Shown here piece after piece: positions 1 through 7,883 of a stretch of 10,621 bases of DNA. This DNA is from Dunaliella salina (taxonomy: Eukaryota > Chlorophyta > Chlorophyceae > Chlamydomonadales > Dunaliellaceae): positions 132,500 to 143,120 of the forward strand of contig MU070034.1 in assembly GCA_002284615.2 (NCBI GenBank), in the 5' to 3' direction. Every line of letters starts with the position of its first letter. The first letter of the stretch is position 1. Position numbers and translations under genes: made by a program. The notes under the pieces were generated by a model that worked only from the letters and a program-made list of their open reading frames with translations, was not told the origin of the DNA and ran no database searches.

Positions 1-347
1 GTAAGTGCATGAGCATCATCGCTGGATTGTTCCCGGAGACTCACTGTTGTCACCACGCATTGGGTAAATCAGTAATTCCATATGGCTTCTCGGCCACTCA
101 CTGTTGACACCACACGGCGTAACTGCATGAGCATCATCGCTGGATTGTTCCCGGAGGCTAACTGTTATCACCACGCATTGGGTAAATCAGTCATTCCAAA
201 TGGCTTCTCAGTCGCGCACTGTTGGCACCACACCGCGTAACTGCATGAGCATCATCGCTGGATTGTTCCCATAGACTCACTGCTGTCACCACGCATTGGG
301 TAAATCAGCAATGCCATAAGGCTTCTCAATCACTCACTGTTGACACA
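1..347. repeat. 118-bp tandem satellite, about 2.9 copies
   Basis: The string GCATGAGCATCATCGCTGG starts at 7, 125 and 243, giving an exact 118-bp period, and the rest of each unit also matches with scattered substitutions. The last copy breaks off near 347. Within each unit the phrase ACTCACTGTTGWCACCAC occurs twice (39 and 96 in the first unit), about half a period apart, so the 118-bp unit may be an old dimer of a monomer of about 59 bp. The array probably extends left of the window. No coding frame runs through it. Confidence 0.93.
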
Positions 348-385
348 CTTCATTTTGTGATTCTTTGTGGATGGCACTCCTGTCT

Positions 386-412
386 CCACTCCCACTGTCG
401 CAGTGGCAGTGG
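386..412. repeat. 12-bp stem hairpin beside the satellite
   Basis: CCACTCCCACTG (386-397) and CAGTGGCAGTGG (401-412) are reverse complements except at one position, separated by the 3-base loop TCG. The hairpin lies about 40 bases beyond the satellite's end. Its role is unknown; it could be a leftover transposon end or a chance fold in TGG/CCA-rich sequence. Confidence 0.6.
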
Positions 413-1461
413 TGGGTGGTCTGTAACCATGGCAGCGATGCAAAAGCGAGTGTGCATCTGAAGGCTACACAAAAAGCCCAACTTTCGGATGCCACGCGTC
501 AATCTCTTCCAGAATTTTTTGTTCGGGTTCCTGGTCTCAAAATACCCAAACGTACGTGTGCCCTCCAATAGAAACTTTTTTTAGCCCTCCGTGTGCATGA
601 TGAATTTTGTGACTGTTTTTCTGAGGCTGGGGATCATGACGCTCCTCTGTGTTCTCTCCTCTTATCTCTGCTGCTGAGCACCAGTAGGAAACCCCCAGTA
701 GAGCGTGTGTTGTGGGTGGATTTCTGCTTCTTTCAGAGAGCCATGCCTGAGTTGACTGCTCTTGCCGCACCTCTTGTCTGCCCAGGGCGAGGGGAGTGCC
801 TGGACCACCTTCACCTGGTATGGCAGGCCAAGGAGGATACGCACGCAGCCCCGACAGCCCTGCTAGATCCCCTTACCGCTACCACCATTAGCCGCCGCCG
901 CCGCCGCCGCAGCAGCATCCTTCTTACTGCCATGGGCAACATAATATCCTCCATTTGAACAACAGCAGCAGCATGCGCGCAAGTAGATGCTGTGCAGCAG
1001 TGCACATGCGAGCTCGTGCTGCGGAGCGCGCCGTGCTGCCCGGCCTCTTTGCCATGCTGTGAAGCGCTTTGCTGCTTGGCACCGGGCTGCCCCGGCTTCT
1101 TTGCCTTGTTGCTTGCCGTCGTGGAACCCTGTTGTGAGGGAGCAGCAATACTGACAGGGCGCAAAGAGCAACACTCACTAACGCAGGGCATCACAAGAGG
1201 GCTGCGAGCTGCAAGCCTGCCCATTTATGCACACACGAGCGCGTGCACCATGCGAAACCACTGCAGCTGCATCCTTCGCTGATGTGGGCGATCAGACTAG
1301 CAGCCATCTCTTTTTGCCTGGCGGGCGCGGTGCAAGTAAAGATCGGACTTTACCTGCAAACCAAAGTGGCGCTTTGATGGTCCCAGCCTCTAGCCCTGTC
1401 AGTCCGCCCTCGTGGTCCTTTGAAAGTGAGGGAAGGGCAGCACAGCATTACCAGTCCCTGT
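413..1461. other. No supported gene; contains a GCC run
   Basis: Several overlapping open frames occur on both strands (the longest is about 137 codons on the minus strand). None shows a recognisable domain, and they are mutually contradictory. A trinucleotide run (GCC)6 followed by CAGCAG lies at 891-915, with another CAGCAGCAG stretch at 963-972. These runs keep several frames open and explain the poly-Arg and poly-Ala stretches of the conceptual proteins. I see no RNA gene. Confidence 0.6.
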
Positions 1462-1700
1462 GAGGGCACCTTTTGCCCGAGGCGCCTCACTGTGCTCTGC
1501 TTGACGAAAGCCAGTCACAGCTGTGCCTGTCTCGGAGGGCACCTTCTGGAGCCTCCACTGTTTTTCAGCTTGCCGTCAGGAAACGCTGTTGGCAAAGCCT
1601 GAGGAGCAAGGGGTTCCCAGCTCGCTGCGCAGGGAGCTGTTGTTGTTGTTTTGTGCTCGCTGTCAAGAAACGCTTTTGGTGAAGCCAGGGAAGCGAATTG
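1462..1700. repeat. Diverged tandem repeat, units of about 73-87 bp
   Basis: GAGGGCACCTTYTG occurs at 1462 and 1535. The block GCTTGCCGTCAGGAAACGCT at 1569 recurs as GCTCGCTGTCAAGAAACGCT at 1656, and both are followed by a TTGG(C/T)(A/G)AAGCC-like stretch. These match as an old tandem array of two to three units. A weaker relative (GCTTGCCGTCGTGGAACC) lies near 1111. Differences between units are spread over all codon positions in every frame, so I do not call it coding. Confidence 0.6.
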
Positions 1701-2433
1701 TTGTCCAGTGTTTTGATGGCGCAACCGAGCATGCCCCCCTCTCCTTCAAGAACAACCGAATTCGAATCCCACTGAATGCTCAGTGCTGCTCAATAGGCTC
1801 TGGCCACATGAGCCAATGGCACTTGTTCTGAGGCGGCATGAAAAGGATGGGAAGGAGAAAAAGGAGAAGCGCGGGGTGACAGCGTGTCCACTCATCTCCA
1901 GTGTGAGGTGCAGAGGGCAGGAGGATGGAGTGCAACAATGAATAAGTGCTGCTTGCTTCCTGTGGCATGTATAAGGGCACATCGCTGTACATGCCTCAAG
2001 CAGGCATCTTGGCGGAATCAAACACCCGGCCTCCGAACAGGCTGGGGCCAATCCTGGCAACTCAACTACACAGGTCCCTGTGTCAAGAGGATATCATGAG
2101 CCAAGCCCAGTTTGTGGCATATGTGTGAGGGAGGGCGAAGGAGAGGNNGGGGGGGGGGGGGGGGGGGGTCACGAGCTTTGCAGGAAAAGGCTGTGTCTGA
2201 ATTGTAGAGAGTGGTCAGAACCACCTTTCTGGCTAAGCGACACAATTGCTGTTTTTTTGTCCCAGCATCCAGGGTCCCATAAGCTGTGGGGCTCATTTTG
2301 TGTGGAATTTACAGTGTATGTGCATCAGTGGCTCAGCGTGCACATTCCACACCTATTATCTGTTCACTGGGCTCCAATGTGGTGGTCTTTCGTAAGGGGT
2401 CCCTATGTGTATGTGGTCTGCAGCTCTCGGGGA
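1701..2433. other. No supported gene; poly-G with assembly gap
   Basis: No conserved domain or RNA gene is seen. A homopolymer of 20 G (2149-2168) directly follows two N bases (2147-2148) and another GG. The run could form a G-quadruplex, and its true length is uncertain because it abuts the gap. Any open frame drawn through it is unreliable. Confidence 0.7.
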
Positions 2434-2529
2434 GTGCACGCCTTGTTTGCTCAGTGCATGCGCCTTGTTTACTCAGTGCATGCGCTTTGTTTACTCAGTG
2501 CATGCGCCTGGTTTGCTCAGTGCATGCGT
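2434..2529. repeat. 22-bp minisatellite, about 4.5 copies
   Basis: GTGCATGCGCCTTGTTTACTCA-type units start at 2434 (a 20-bp variant with GCACGCC), 2454, 2476 and 2498, with a partial copy at 2520. Units differ at a few bases (TTGCTC versus TTACTC, CTT versus CTG). Each full unit contains the palindrome GCATGC. The period is not a multiple of three, so a protein read through it would cycle through frames. That argues against coding. Confidence 0.93.
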
Positions 2530-2744
2530 CCCTTACTTCGCCCCAGTGTAGGGCCTTGGCTAGGCCAGGACATGGTGACGTTGGGGCGGCTCCTATTTTG
2601 ATGAATTCCAGAACTGGAAGGGTTTCAAGTGGCTGCTGATGACATTTGTGAATCTTTCTGGGGGGCAGCAGTGTGGAGCAGGGAGTGCTAAGCATGCGAT
2701 CCATGGGCAGGAAGGGGCGGGAATGGGCTCAGGCTCAAGTTTCA
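2530..2744. other. No supported feature
   Basis: Unique-looking sequence between the minisatellite and the first hairpin module. I see no gene, repeat or RNA signal that I can support. Confidence 0.5.
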
Positions 2745-2807
2745 TCTCTGTTGGATTGGTGTACATTGGTTGATCTGCAGCCCAAATCTCTGGCTGATCA
2801 TTTGCTG
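2745..2807 (-). repeat. Hairpin-plus-tail module, copy 1 (minus)
   Basis: Read on the minus strand this gives TGATCAGCC, an 8-9 base loop, GGGCTGCAG, then a degenerate tail (AACCAATGTACACCAAT). It matches the module at 7932-7992: the CAGCC/GGCTG stem is at 2778-2796 and the tail equals the ATTGTAAACCC repeat with substitutions. The stretch 2766-2807 (42 bp) is duplicated exactly at 2837-2878. Confidence 0.75.
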
Positions 2808-2878
2808 ATCATTTGGTTGGTCATTTGGTTTATCATTTGGTTGATCTGCAGCCCAAATCTCTGGCTGATCATTTGCTG
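2808..2878 (-). repeat. Second hairpin module and 42-bp direct repeat
   Basis: 2837-2878 repeats 2766-2807 without a difference (42 bp, 71 bp apart) and so carries the same CAGCC/GGCTG hairpin (2849-2867). Between them lie short reiterations of (A/G)TCATTTGGTT. The pattern fits a local tandem duplication with an expanded ATCATTTGGTT spacer, not two independent insertions. Confidence 0.85.
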
Positions 2879-2899
2879 GGAACCATGCTAAATAAGCTT

Positions 2900-3038
2900 T
2901 CACGAGGCTAAGGTAAGGTAAGGTTACATCGCTATATCCGCCTACGAGGGCAGCTGAGCGGAAACACAGACCTGGAACTAGACAAGTCTTCGAAAATGTG
3001 TATAGAAATGTCAACTGTTGAGAAACATCACGAGGCTA
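2900..3038 (+). repeat. Dispersed segment with flanking 11-bp direct repeats
   Basis: TCACGAGGCTA occurs exactly at 2900-2910 and 3028-3038. The enclosed segment begins AGGTAAGGTAAGG. Its first 75 bases or so (to about 2985) match, in reverse orientation, the segment at 8020-8088, including CTATATCCGCCTACGAGGGC and ACAGACCTGGAACT, with only a few substitutions. The direct repeats look like target-site duplications of a short insertion. Both copies can be read as ...RYIRLRGQLS.NTDLEL in the same frame, but this copy has a stop just upstream. The element class is unknown. Confidence 0.6.
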
Positions 3039-3448
3039 GTAACAAAAAAAGGACATGTGATGGGTGGCGTGATCTCGTAGCTTTTCTTTTTGTCTGGATG
3101 GCGTGACTCACAGGAGCCCAGGTCTGTCCATTGTGCAGACAAGTTGACTCTTGACACTTGTCTCAGCTACGCATTTGTGGCTACCTCCAGGTGTGCACGC
3201 AAACAGTAGCGCAGCTGGTGACTCACACTCTTTCTTTGTTCTGTTGCTCAGCTTTGGCGCTGCAGAAGACCTTGAAAGGACCCTGCTGTTAGTTAGCGCT
3301 TGCTGCTTGTGTGTGGCAGTGCAGTGGTGCGACCCCTTTTTGCTGCGATGTGAAGGCTTCATTTCTGGAATTTGCCTGTCTGTATAATTTTAGATAACAA
3401 ATCTGGTTGCTGTGAGTGGCTTGCATGCACTGTTGCAAGCCTGGCATG

Positions 3449-3450
<2 letters not shown>
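3039..3450. other. No supported gene
   Basis: Overlapping open frames on both strands of up to about 84 codons contradict each other and show no domain. I see no repeat or RNA gene here. Confidence 0.5.

Positions 3451-3522
<72 letters not shown>
3451..3522. repeat. (GT)36 microsatellite
   Basis: Seventy-two bases of uninterrupted GT. The minus-strand open frame across it is a poly-Thr-His artefact. Confidence 0.99.
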
Positions 3523-3523
<1 letters not shown>

Positions 3524-3947
3524 GCATTGAATTGTGATTATTGATGAATCATGGCTGCACAATCTGCCATTTATTCTGTTACCCCTTTTCCTAGACTGAA
3601 TCAGCAACTGGCGGACCAGTTGTTGAGAATCGTGTCATTTGGTGTGTATACATGATCTGGATTTGACATCAACTATTTTCAACTGTGTAAAACAGAGCAG
3701 ATGGCAGGAAAGCCTCCCTATGCCCTCGTTTGGGGAGGGGGTAAGTCTCTTTGTCTTGATTTTGAAGTGATCGGCTACCACCGATTAGACGTGCTGACCG
3801 TCCCTGTGACATGTGTGTCAATTCAGCACATGTGTGTCAAACAAGCGAGTTGCAACTAAGAAACAGCCTTGAAATCGGACAGAATGATTCCTCCTGACCA
3901 CCATCACAAGCGCACTCCACAGGGTTGACATCATAGTGGATCAGACC
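3523..3947. other. No gene; short direct repeat at 3809-3840
   Basis: No open frame of note. ACATGTGTGTCAA occurs at 3809-3821 and 3828-3840, 19 bases apart. Nothing else is supported. Confidence 0.55.
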
Positions 3948-4235
3948 CATCCAAATTGGACCATCAGGCTTTCAGGTTATTAGACACCGAATTGCTTTGT
4001 AGCTGATTCACTAGATTACCAATATTATGAAGTCAGAAAACAAAGGAATCCTACCCCATCCGAGTTGGACCAGGCTTTCAGGTTATAAAACGTCAAATCG
4101 CTTGTGACTGATTCATTACCAAGAATGTATGACATCAAAACATCGATGCATCCAAATTGGACCATCGGGCATTCAGCGATATTTGGGAATTGCTTTGGCT
4201 GATCTTCAATACTAAATTCATTAAATCAGACTGAC
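3948..4235. repeat. Three-copy tandem repeat (92-109 bp) upstream of the LINE
   Basis: CATCCAAATTGGACCATC.GGC starts at 3948, 4057 (as CATCCGAGTTGGACC.AGGC) and 4149. Each is followed by a TTCAG block, an AATTGCTT/AATCGCTT block and a GCTGATTCA/GACTGATTCA-like block in the same order. Spacings are 109 and 92 bases, with many substitutions and small indels, so the array is old. It ends about 50 bases before the first recognisable LINE codons. Such arrays occur as 5'-UTR promoter monomers in some LINEs, but this one could equally be an unrelated satellite next to a truncated insertion. Confidence 0.8.
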
Positions 4236-4283
4236 GTTGCATGGTAACACAGCTGCAGACTAACAATGAATGAGCGAATTTGT

Positions 4284-6885
4284 GACCAATACAAAGCAAA
4301 AACAAACCAGATGTTGTTCAAAATGTTGAATGGTCAACTCCCTCTGTGCATACATGTGGAATGGATTTGTGCACCAGTGAACTCACTTTGGTCTGGAAAC
4401 ATGAGCGTCTGAATGCCTATGTGGATGAACTTGAAAGGAACCTGGAGATGCCGGTGCAGTTTGAGGATGCTTTGGAAGCAGGCAATGTTGACACTGCGTG
4501 CTGTTGTTTGAGGAGCTGGATCATGCAGGCAGCTAGTGAACATCATGTTGGGATGTGCAAGATTCAGGACTGTGTTTTTAAAAGAACTGAAAAGAAGGGG
4601 ATTCGCAGACCCATTTGGTTTGATGAATCATGCCAACAAAAAAGGCGCAATCTCATCCAAGCTGTGCAGAGTGGTCAAGCATTGCATGCATGTCGTTTCC
4701 TGAAAAAAGAGTACAGAAAGCAAACCAGGCGTGCTCTGCGTGCTCATGCAAAGTACAAGAAGGTTGTGTGTCTGGACAGATTCCAGAGGCATGCCCCTGA
4801 CATGCATGAATTGCTGAGGAAGCCTAGGACAAACCAGCAGGCTCCAATCACTGCAGAAGGTTGGCAGTCATGTCTAAACAAACATTTTGGTGCTCAGTTG
4901 GACAGCCCGTCACAAACAAATTGCACAGCTGTTCATATGCATGGTATGCCTGCTCCTGATGAAATGGTATTACCGGATGCAGCTGCATTATACCCTACTG
5001 TCTGTTATAACATGCGAAGGTTAAATCCCAAGACCTCTCCTGGTTTTGGTGCAATAGCTGCCCCTTTTATCAAATATGCTGAAAAGAGATCCCCTGCAAT
5101 GAATGGTAGAGGTACATACAGGATCAATGTTTTGGCACCATATGTTGCTCGTTTGTTTGCTGCCATGATGGAGAAGGCCGAGATTCCTGCATGTTGGAAA
5201 GCAGCAAAGCTTACTCCCTTACATAAAAAGGGATCTCTGTTAGACCCTGCAAACTACCGCAAGCTTGCTGTGAGCGACATCATGTACAGGATCTATGCAA
5301 ATGTGCTTCAAGATGTTGTTACAAGGTGGTGCGGAGAGAACAACAAAATCCCAGATACACAATATGGTTTTTATCCAGGCCGAAACACCCTGCAGCCAAT
5401 ATCTATTTTGCGTCATCTGCAGCATGCGGCACAGAGTAAGCGCCCTCATTGCTCACCGAGGTTGTATGCAGCCTTCATTGATTTCAAGCAAGCTTGCGAT
5501 ACAATACCCAGGGATGCTCTTTGGACTCATCTTCAAAGCATTCGCATGCCATCTTGCTTGCTGGGTATCCTGAAAAATATTTATGACAATGATGGATACA
5601 TCTTGGTGGGTGGGTGTAAGCGAGCACATGTGCCTCCTAGATTAGGGGTTAAGCAAGGCTGTCCATTGTTCCCTCTGCTATTTTTCTTGCATGTTAATGA
5701 TGCTGACTGCCTGGCAGAGAATGTTAGCGGTGCAGTTACTGGTGCTGGAGATTTTCATGTAACTCACATGTTGTATGCGGATGACCTCTGCCTCACTGCC
5801 AATCATCTCACTGAGCTTTAGCGCATGTTGGATAGGTTACATGGGTATGCGCAAAGGAAAGATTTAATTATCAACGTGTCGAAGTCTGAGGTTGTGTCCT
5901 TCAATTCAAAAGGAAATAATGTTCCTATGTTCAAACTAGGTGGCGAGCAGCTCGTGCGTGCTGAGTCATTCAAATATTTGGGTATGCTGTTTACGAAACA
6001 ATTTAACCCCCTTGCCTCTTCTGAGCATATGTGTGCACCTTTCTTGGCTGGATGTCGTCGTATTAGGCACGTTGCAGATGAATAAAAGCTAGCAGATAGG
6101 CTTCATACCATGCTTTGGTTGACTAAGACATATGCTCTCCCTGCTAGCATGTATGCTAGTCAAATTTGGGGTACCAGGTTTATGAGACCAGGAGATGAGA
6201 TGACCTGCCCGTTGCAGACAGTGCACCAGTGTTTACTGAAGCGAGTCCTTGGAGTGAAAAAAACTACACCAAATTCGTCTGTGCTGCGTGAATGTGGGTT
6301 TGAACCATTACAATTCTTTTGGTTTTGAGCTGCCGTCAGATTTAATAATGCCTCCCTTGCCTGCAACAGCACTACTTTACACAGGGTACTTGGAGCGGAT
6401 ATTGATATGAGTAGTAACTCTAATATGTGCTGGACATCAGAGTTTATATCTGCTTTTCAGGGATTGGATAGGCGCAACTACTTCATACATTGCGTGTATT
6501 CAGGCCAGCCCATTAGAATAAATGATTTTGTGGTTAATTTACAGAGAAGGCATAGGAGCGTGTGGCCAACTGAGGATCATGCTGAACATGATGCTCATTT
6601 AAACAAGTTAGCCAAGTACCATAACTGGGTAGCGCTTCCCTTCCGTTATAATTCTGCTCTTGGTAAACCACTCCATACTCCTAGGTATCTGCATTTGGAT
6701 TTGGGTAGGCATATGCAGAGGAACATTGCTTGCTTCCGACTGCACGCCCATAAGCTCCGAGTTGAAACTTCTCATTGGCATGGACATGCACCTCAATGTG
6801 ATTTATGTGTTTCAGAACAATGGCAGGATGAAAAACACGTCATCTTTCTGTGCCCTTGCAACTTCCTGTGTTGCCTTAGAAGAAA
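4284..6885 (+). mobile_element. LINE-type non-LTR retrotransposon, 5'-truncated, 3' end interrupted
   Basis: The element is recognised by its reverse transcriptase and C-terminal zinc knuckle, which keep one reading frame over about 2.6 kb. No apurinic-like endonuclease domain is found upstream. An in-frame TGA lies at 4283-4285, and before it comes a non-coding tandem repeat, so the copy seems to begin in the endonuclease-RT linker, as expected for a 5'-truncated or decayed LINE. The recognisable protein stops at 6886, where a hairpin-tail repeat begins. No poly-A tail or target-site duplication could be placed. I cannot assign a clade with confidence: the domain order (RT then CCHC) fits the APE-type LINE groups such as L1/Jockey/I-like elements. 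Confidence 0.85.
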
Positions 6886-6913
6886 GGTTACAAGGTTACA
6901 AGGTAAGTTTTAG
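4284..6913 (+). pseudogene. LINE ORF2 reverse transcriptase, three in-frame stops
   Basis: Copies element RNA into DNA at the target site; normally nuclear. Numbering from the GTG at 4346, a linker with a basic segment (codons 80-140, including RRPIWFDESC) precedes the RT. RT motifs follow in order: NPKTSPGFGAIAAPFIK (227-243), WKAAKLTPLHKKG then NYRKLAVSDIMYRI (284-316), TQYGFYPGRNT (338-348), motif A FIDFKQACDTI (377-387, Asp379), motif B RLGVKQGCPLFPLLFFL (432-448) and motif C LYADD (476-480). After a TAG stop (5819-5821) come the IINVSKSEVV and FKYLGMLF thumb-side motifs. TAA (6083-6085) and TGA (6326-6328) follow, then a CX2CX9HX4C knuckle (codons 818-836). There is no frameshift anywhere. 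The last eight codons and the TAG at 6911 belong to the inserted repeat. Motif B has Phe where Ser is usual, and motif A has Cys where an aromatic residue is usual. The copy is non-functional under the standard code. Confidence 0.92.
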
Positions 6914-6941
6914 CCTTCAGCCATAAAGTCTGGCTGCTCAG
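6886..6941 (-). repeat. Hairpin-plus-tail module, left terminal copy (minus)
   Basis: On the minus strand this reads GAGCAGCCAGACTTTATGGCTG, AAGGCTAAAAC, then CCTTGTAACCTTGTAACC. The stem CAGCC/GGCTG is at 6918-6936. It is the inverted partner of 7307-7362, and the tail is two units of CTTGTAAC(C). Confidence 0.8.
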
Positions 6942-7306
6942 CTTTCCCAAGAAAACTAAGTGAATGCAGAATAACACACAGGCAGAGGGAAAAAAAAAAA
7001 GTAAAAAGCAGACATGTAAAAGAGAAACATGGCAGTGTCTGCATGTAAGGCAGAAAAGCAAGCTGCAAAAAGGGAGCATGCAAAATAGAAGTAGCTCAAG
7101 TTATTCGATGAAGTGCACAGTCTGTCATCATTAGAAGAAAGTACGCACATATTTTTAGTGCCTTTCCTGCTCACAGAGTAGTGTCAAATGATACAGGATC
7201 TTTCTTTTTTTCTGATGCCTGCTCTCTGGATGTAGCTCGTTTCTTTTAAAACCAAGATACTCAGACTTATTGCTTCATCTCTGAGTTTATGGATTTCTTT
7301 CACCAC

Positions 7307-7362
7307 ACCGAGCAGCCAAACTTTCTGGCTGAAGGTTATGTTCCCTTGTAAACCTTGTAACC
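7307..7362 (+). repeat. Hairpin-plus-tail module, right terminal copy (plus)
   Basis: CCGAGCAGCC, a 9-base loop, GGCTGAAGGTTA, then CCTTGTAAACCTTGTAACC. The stem is at 7313-7331 and the tail at 7344-7362. It lies downstream of the LINE in the same orientation, so it could alternatively be the LINE's own 3' terminus. Confidence 0.8.
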
Positions 7363-7883
7363 AATACAACAATTTCCATTCCATTCATTCCAGTCCGCTC
7401 CTACCATCTATTTGCCTGATATTTTTCGCAGCAGTGCTGCTATTTTGAATTCAGGTAAGGAGCATAGCTACCCTTTTCCATTTGAACACTCCGTCTTAGA
7501 GAACGTCCTTACTCCATGACCGCTTGCTCGCACAGGGTGTCAGGACAGGAATGCCCCATCAGGAGGCCAAGACTGGACTGTGGTGCGGAACTGTTCTTTC
7601 CTGTGGACCTCATGTGCTCGCTTGGTTGGTGGACTATTGGCTGAAATATTATACCAGGCCTTTTTCCGGGAGGCCATGGTGGGTTTTTTGGGCTATTGCT
7701 GCCGCTATCAGGCTGCTTCACTGAGCAGTTCAAGGGTAGCTGCAGGTGCTTTACCAGGTCCCCGTCAAACCTCGAGCATCATCATTCATGTTTGGCTGGA
7801 ACTTTTCATGCTCATGTCCCTGACGTTCTCCACTGGGTCCTAGGAACAAAGTCATTGTAGAAACTAGTCTTGTTAACTCATTG
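7363..7883. other. No supported gene
   Basis: An open stretch (about 7361-7519, PIYLP-like, no domain) and overlapping frames at 7509-7843 on both strands are seen, but nothing is recognisable. I looked for a continuation of the LINE C-terminus after the inserted element and could not identify one. Confidence 0.45.

Larger units (their letters stand above)
6886..7362. mobile_element. Inverted-repeat element of about 477 bp inside the LINE 3' end
   Basis: The left end begins GGTTACAAGGTTACAAGG. The right end, read in reverse complement, begins GGTTACAAGGTTTACAAGG, and the match continues through CCTTCAGCC...GGCTGCTC for about 57 bases. The interior (about 6946-7302) contains an A run (6989-7000) and no convincing open frame. 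Non-autonomous inverted-repeat transposons (MITE-like) have this shape. The same ends occur singly elsewhere in the window, so two opposed insertions of a LINE/SINE-type tail module would look the same. I see no convincing target-site duplication (at most AA on both sides). The LINE protein ends exactly at its left edge. Confidence 0.6.

Noticed and set aside
84..95. GGCTTCTCGGCC resembling the 5' part of U2 snRNA
   Set aside because: The match is only about nine bases, occurs inside the satellite unit, and no further U2 sequence follows.
593..1224. Overlapping frames of 121 (plus) and 137 (minus) codons
   Set aside because: They are kept open largely by GCC and CAG runs, they contradict each other, and neither shows a domain.
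1755..1770. GAATTCGAATCCC resembling a tRNA B box
   Set aside because: The flanking bases cannot form the T-arm stem, and no A box or acceptor stem is found at suitable distance.
1523..1831. Plus-strand frame with repeated CRQETLLAKP / CQETLLVKP
   Set aside because: The repeat is explained by DNA-level tandem duplication. Changes between units are as often replacing as silent, so there is no evidence of protein selection.
2434..2529. Regular repeats as a possible CRISPR array
   Set aside because: Units are directly adjacent with no unique spacers, and the context is eukaryotic.
2080..2601. Plus-strand frame of 173 codons
   Set aside because: It crosses the N gap, the poly-G tract and the 22-bp minisatellite, whose period is not a multiple of three. 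No domain is seen.
3359..3607. Minus-strand open frame of 82 codons
   Set aside because: Its core is a poly-Thr-His translation of the GT microsatellite.
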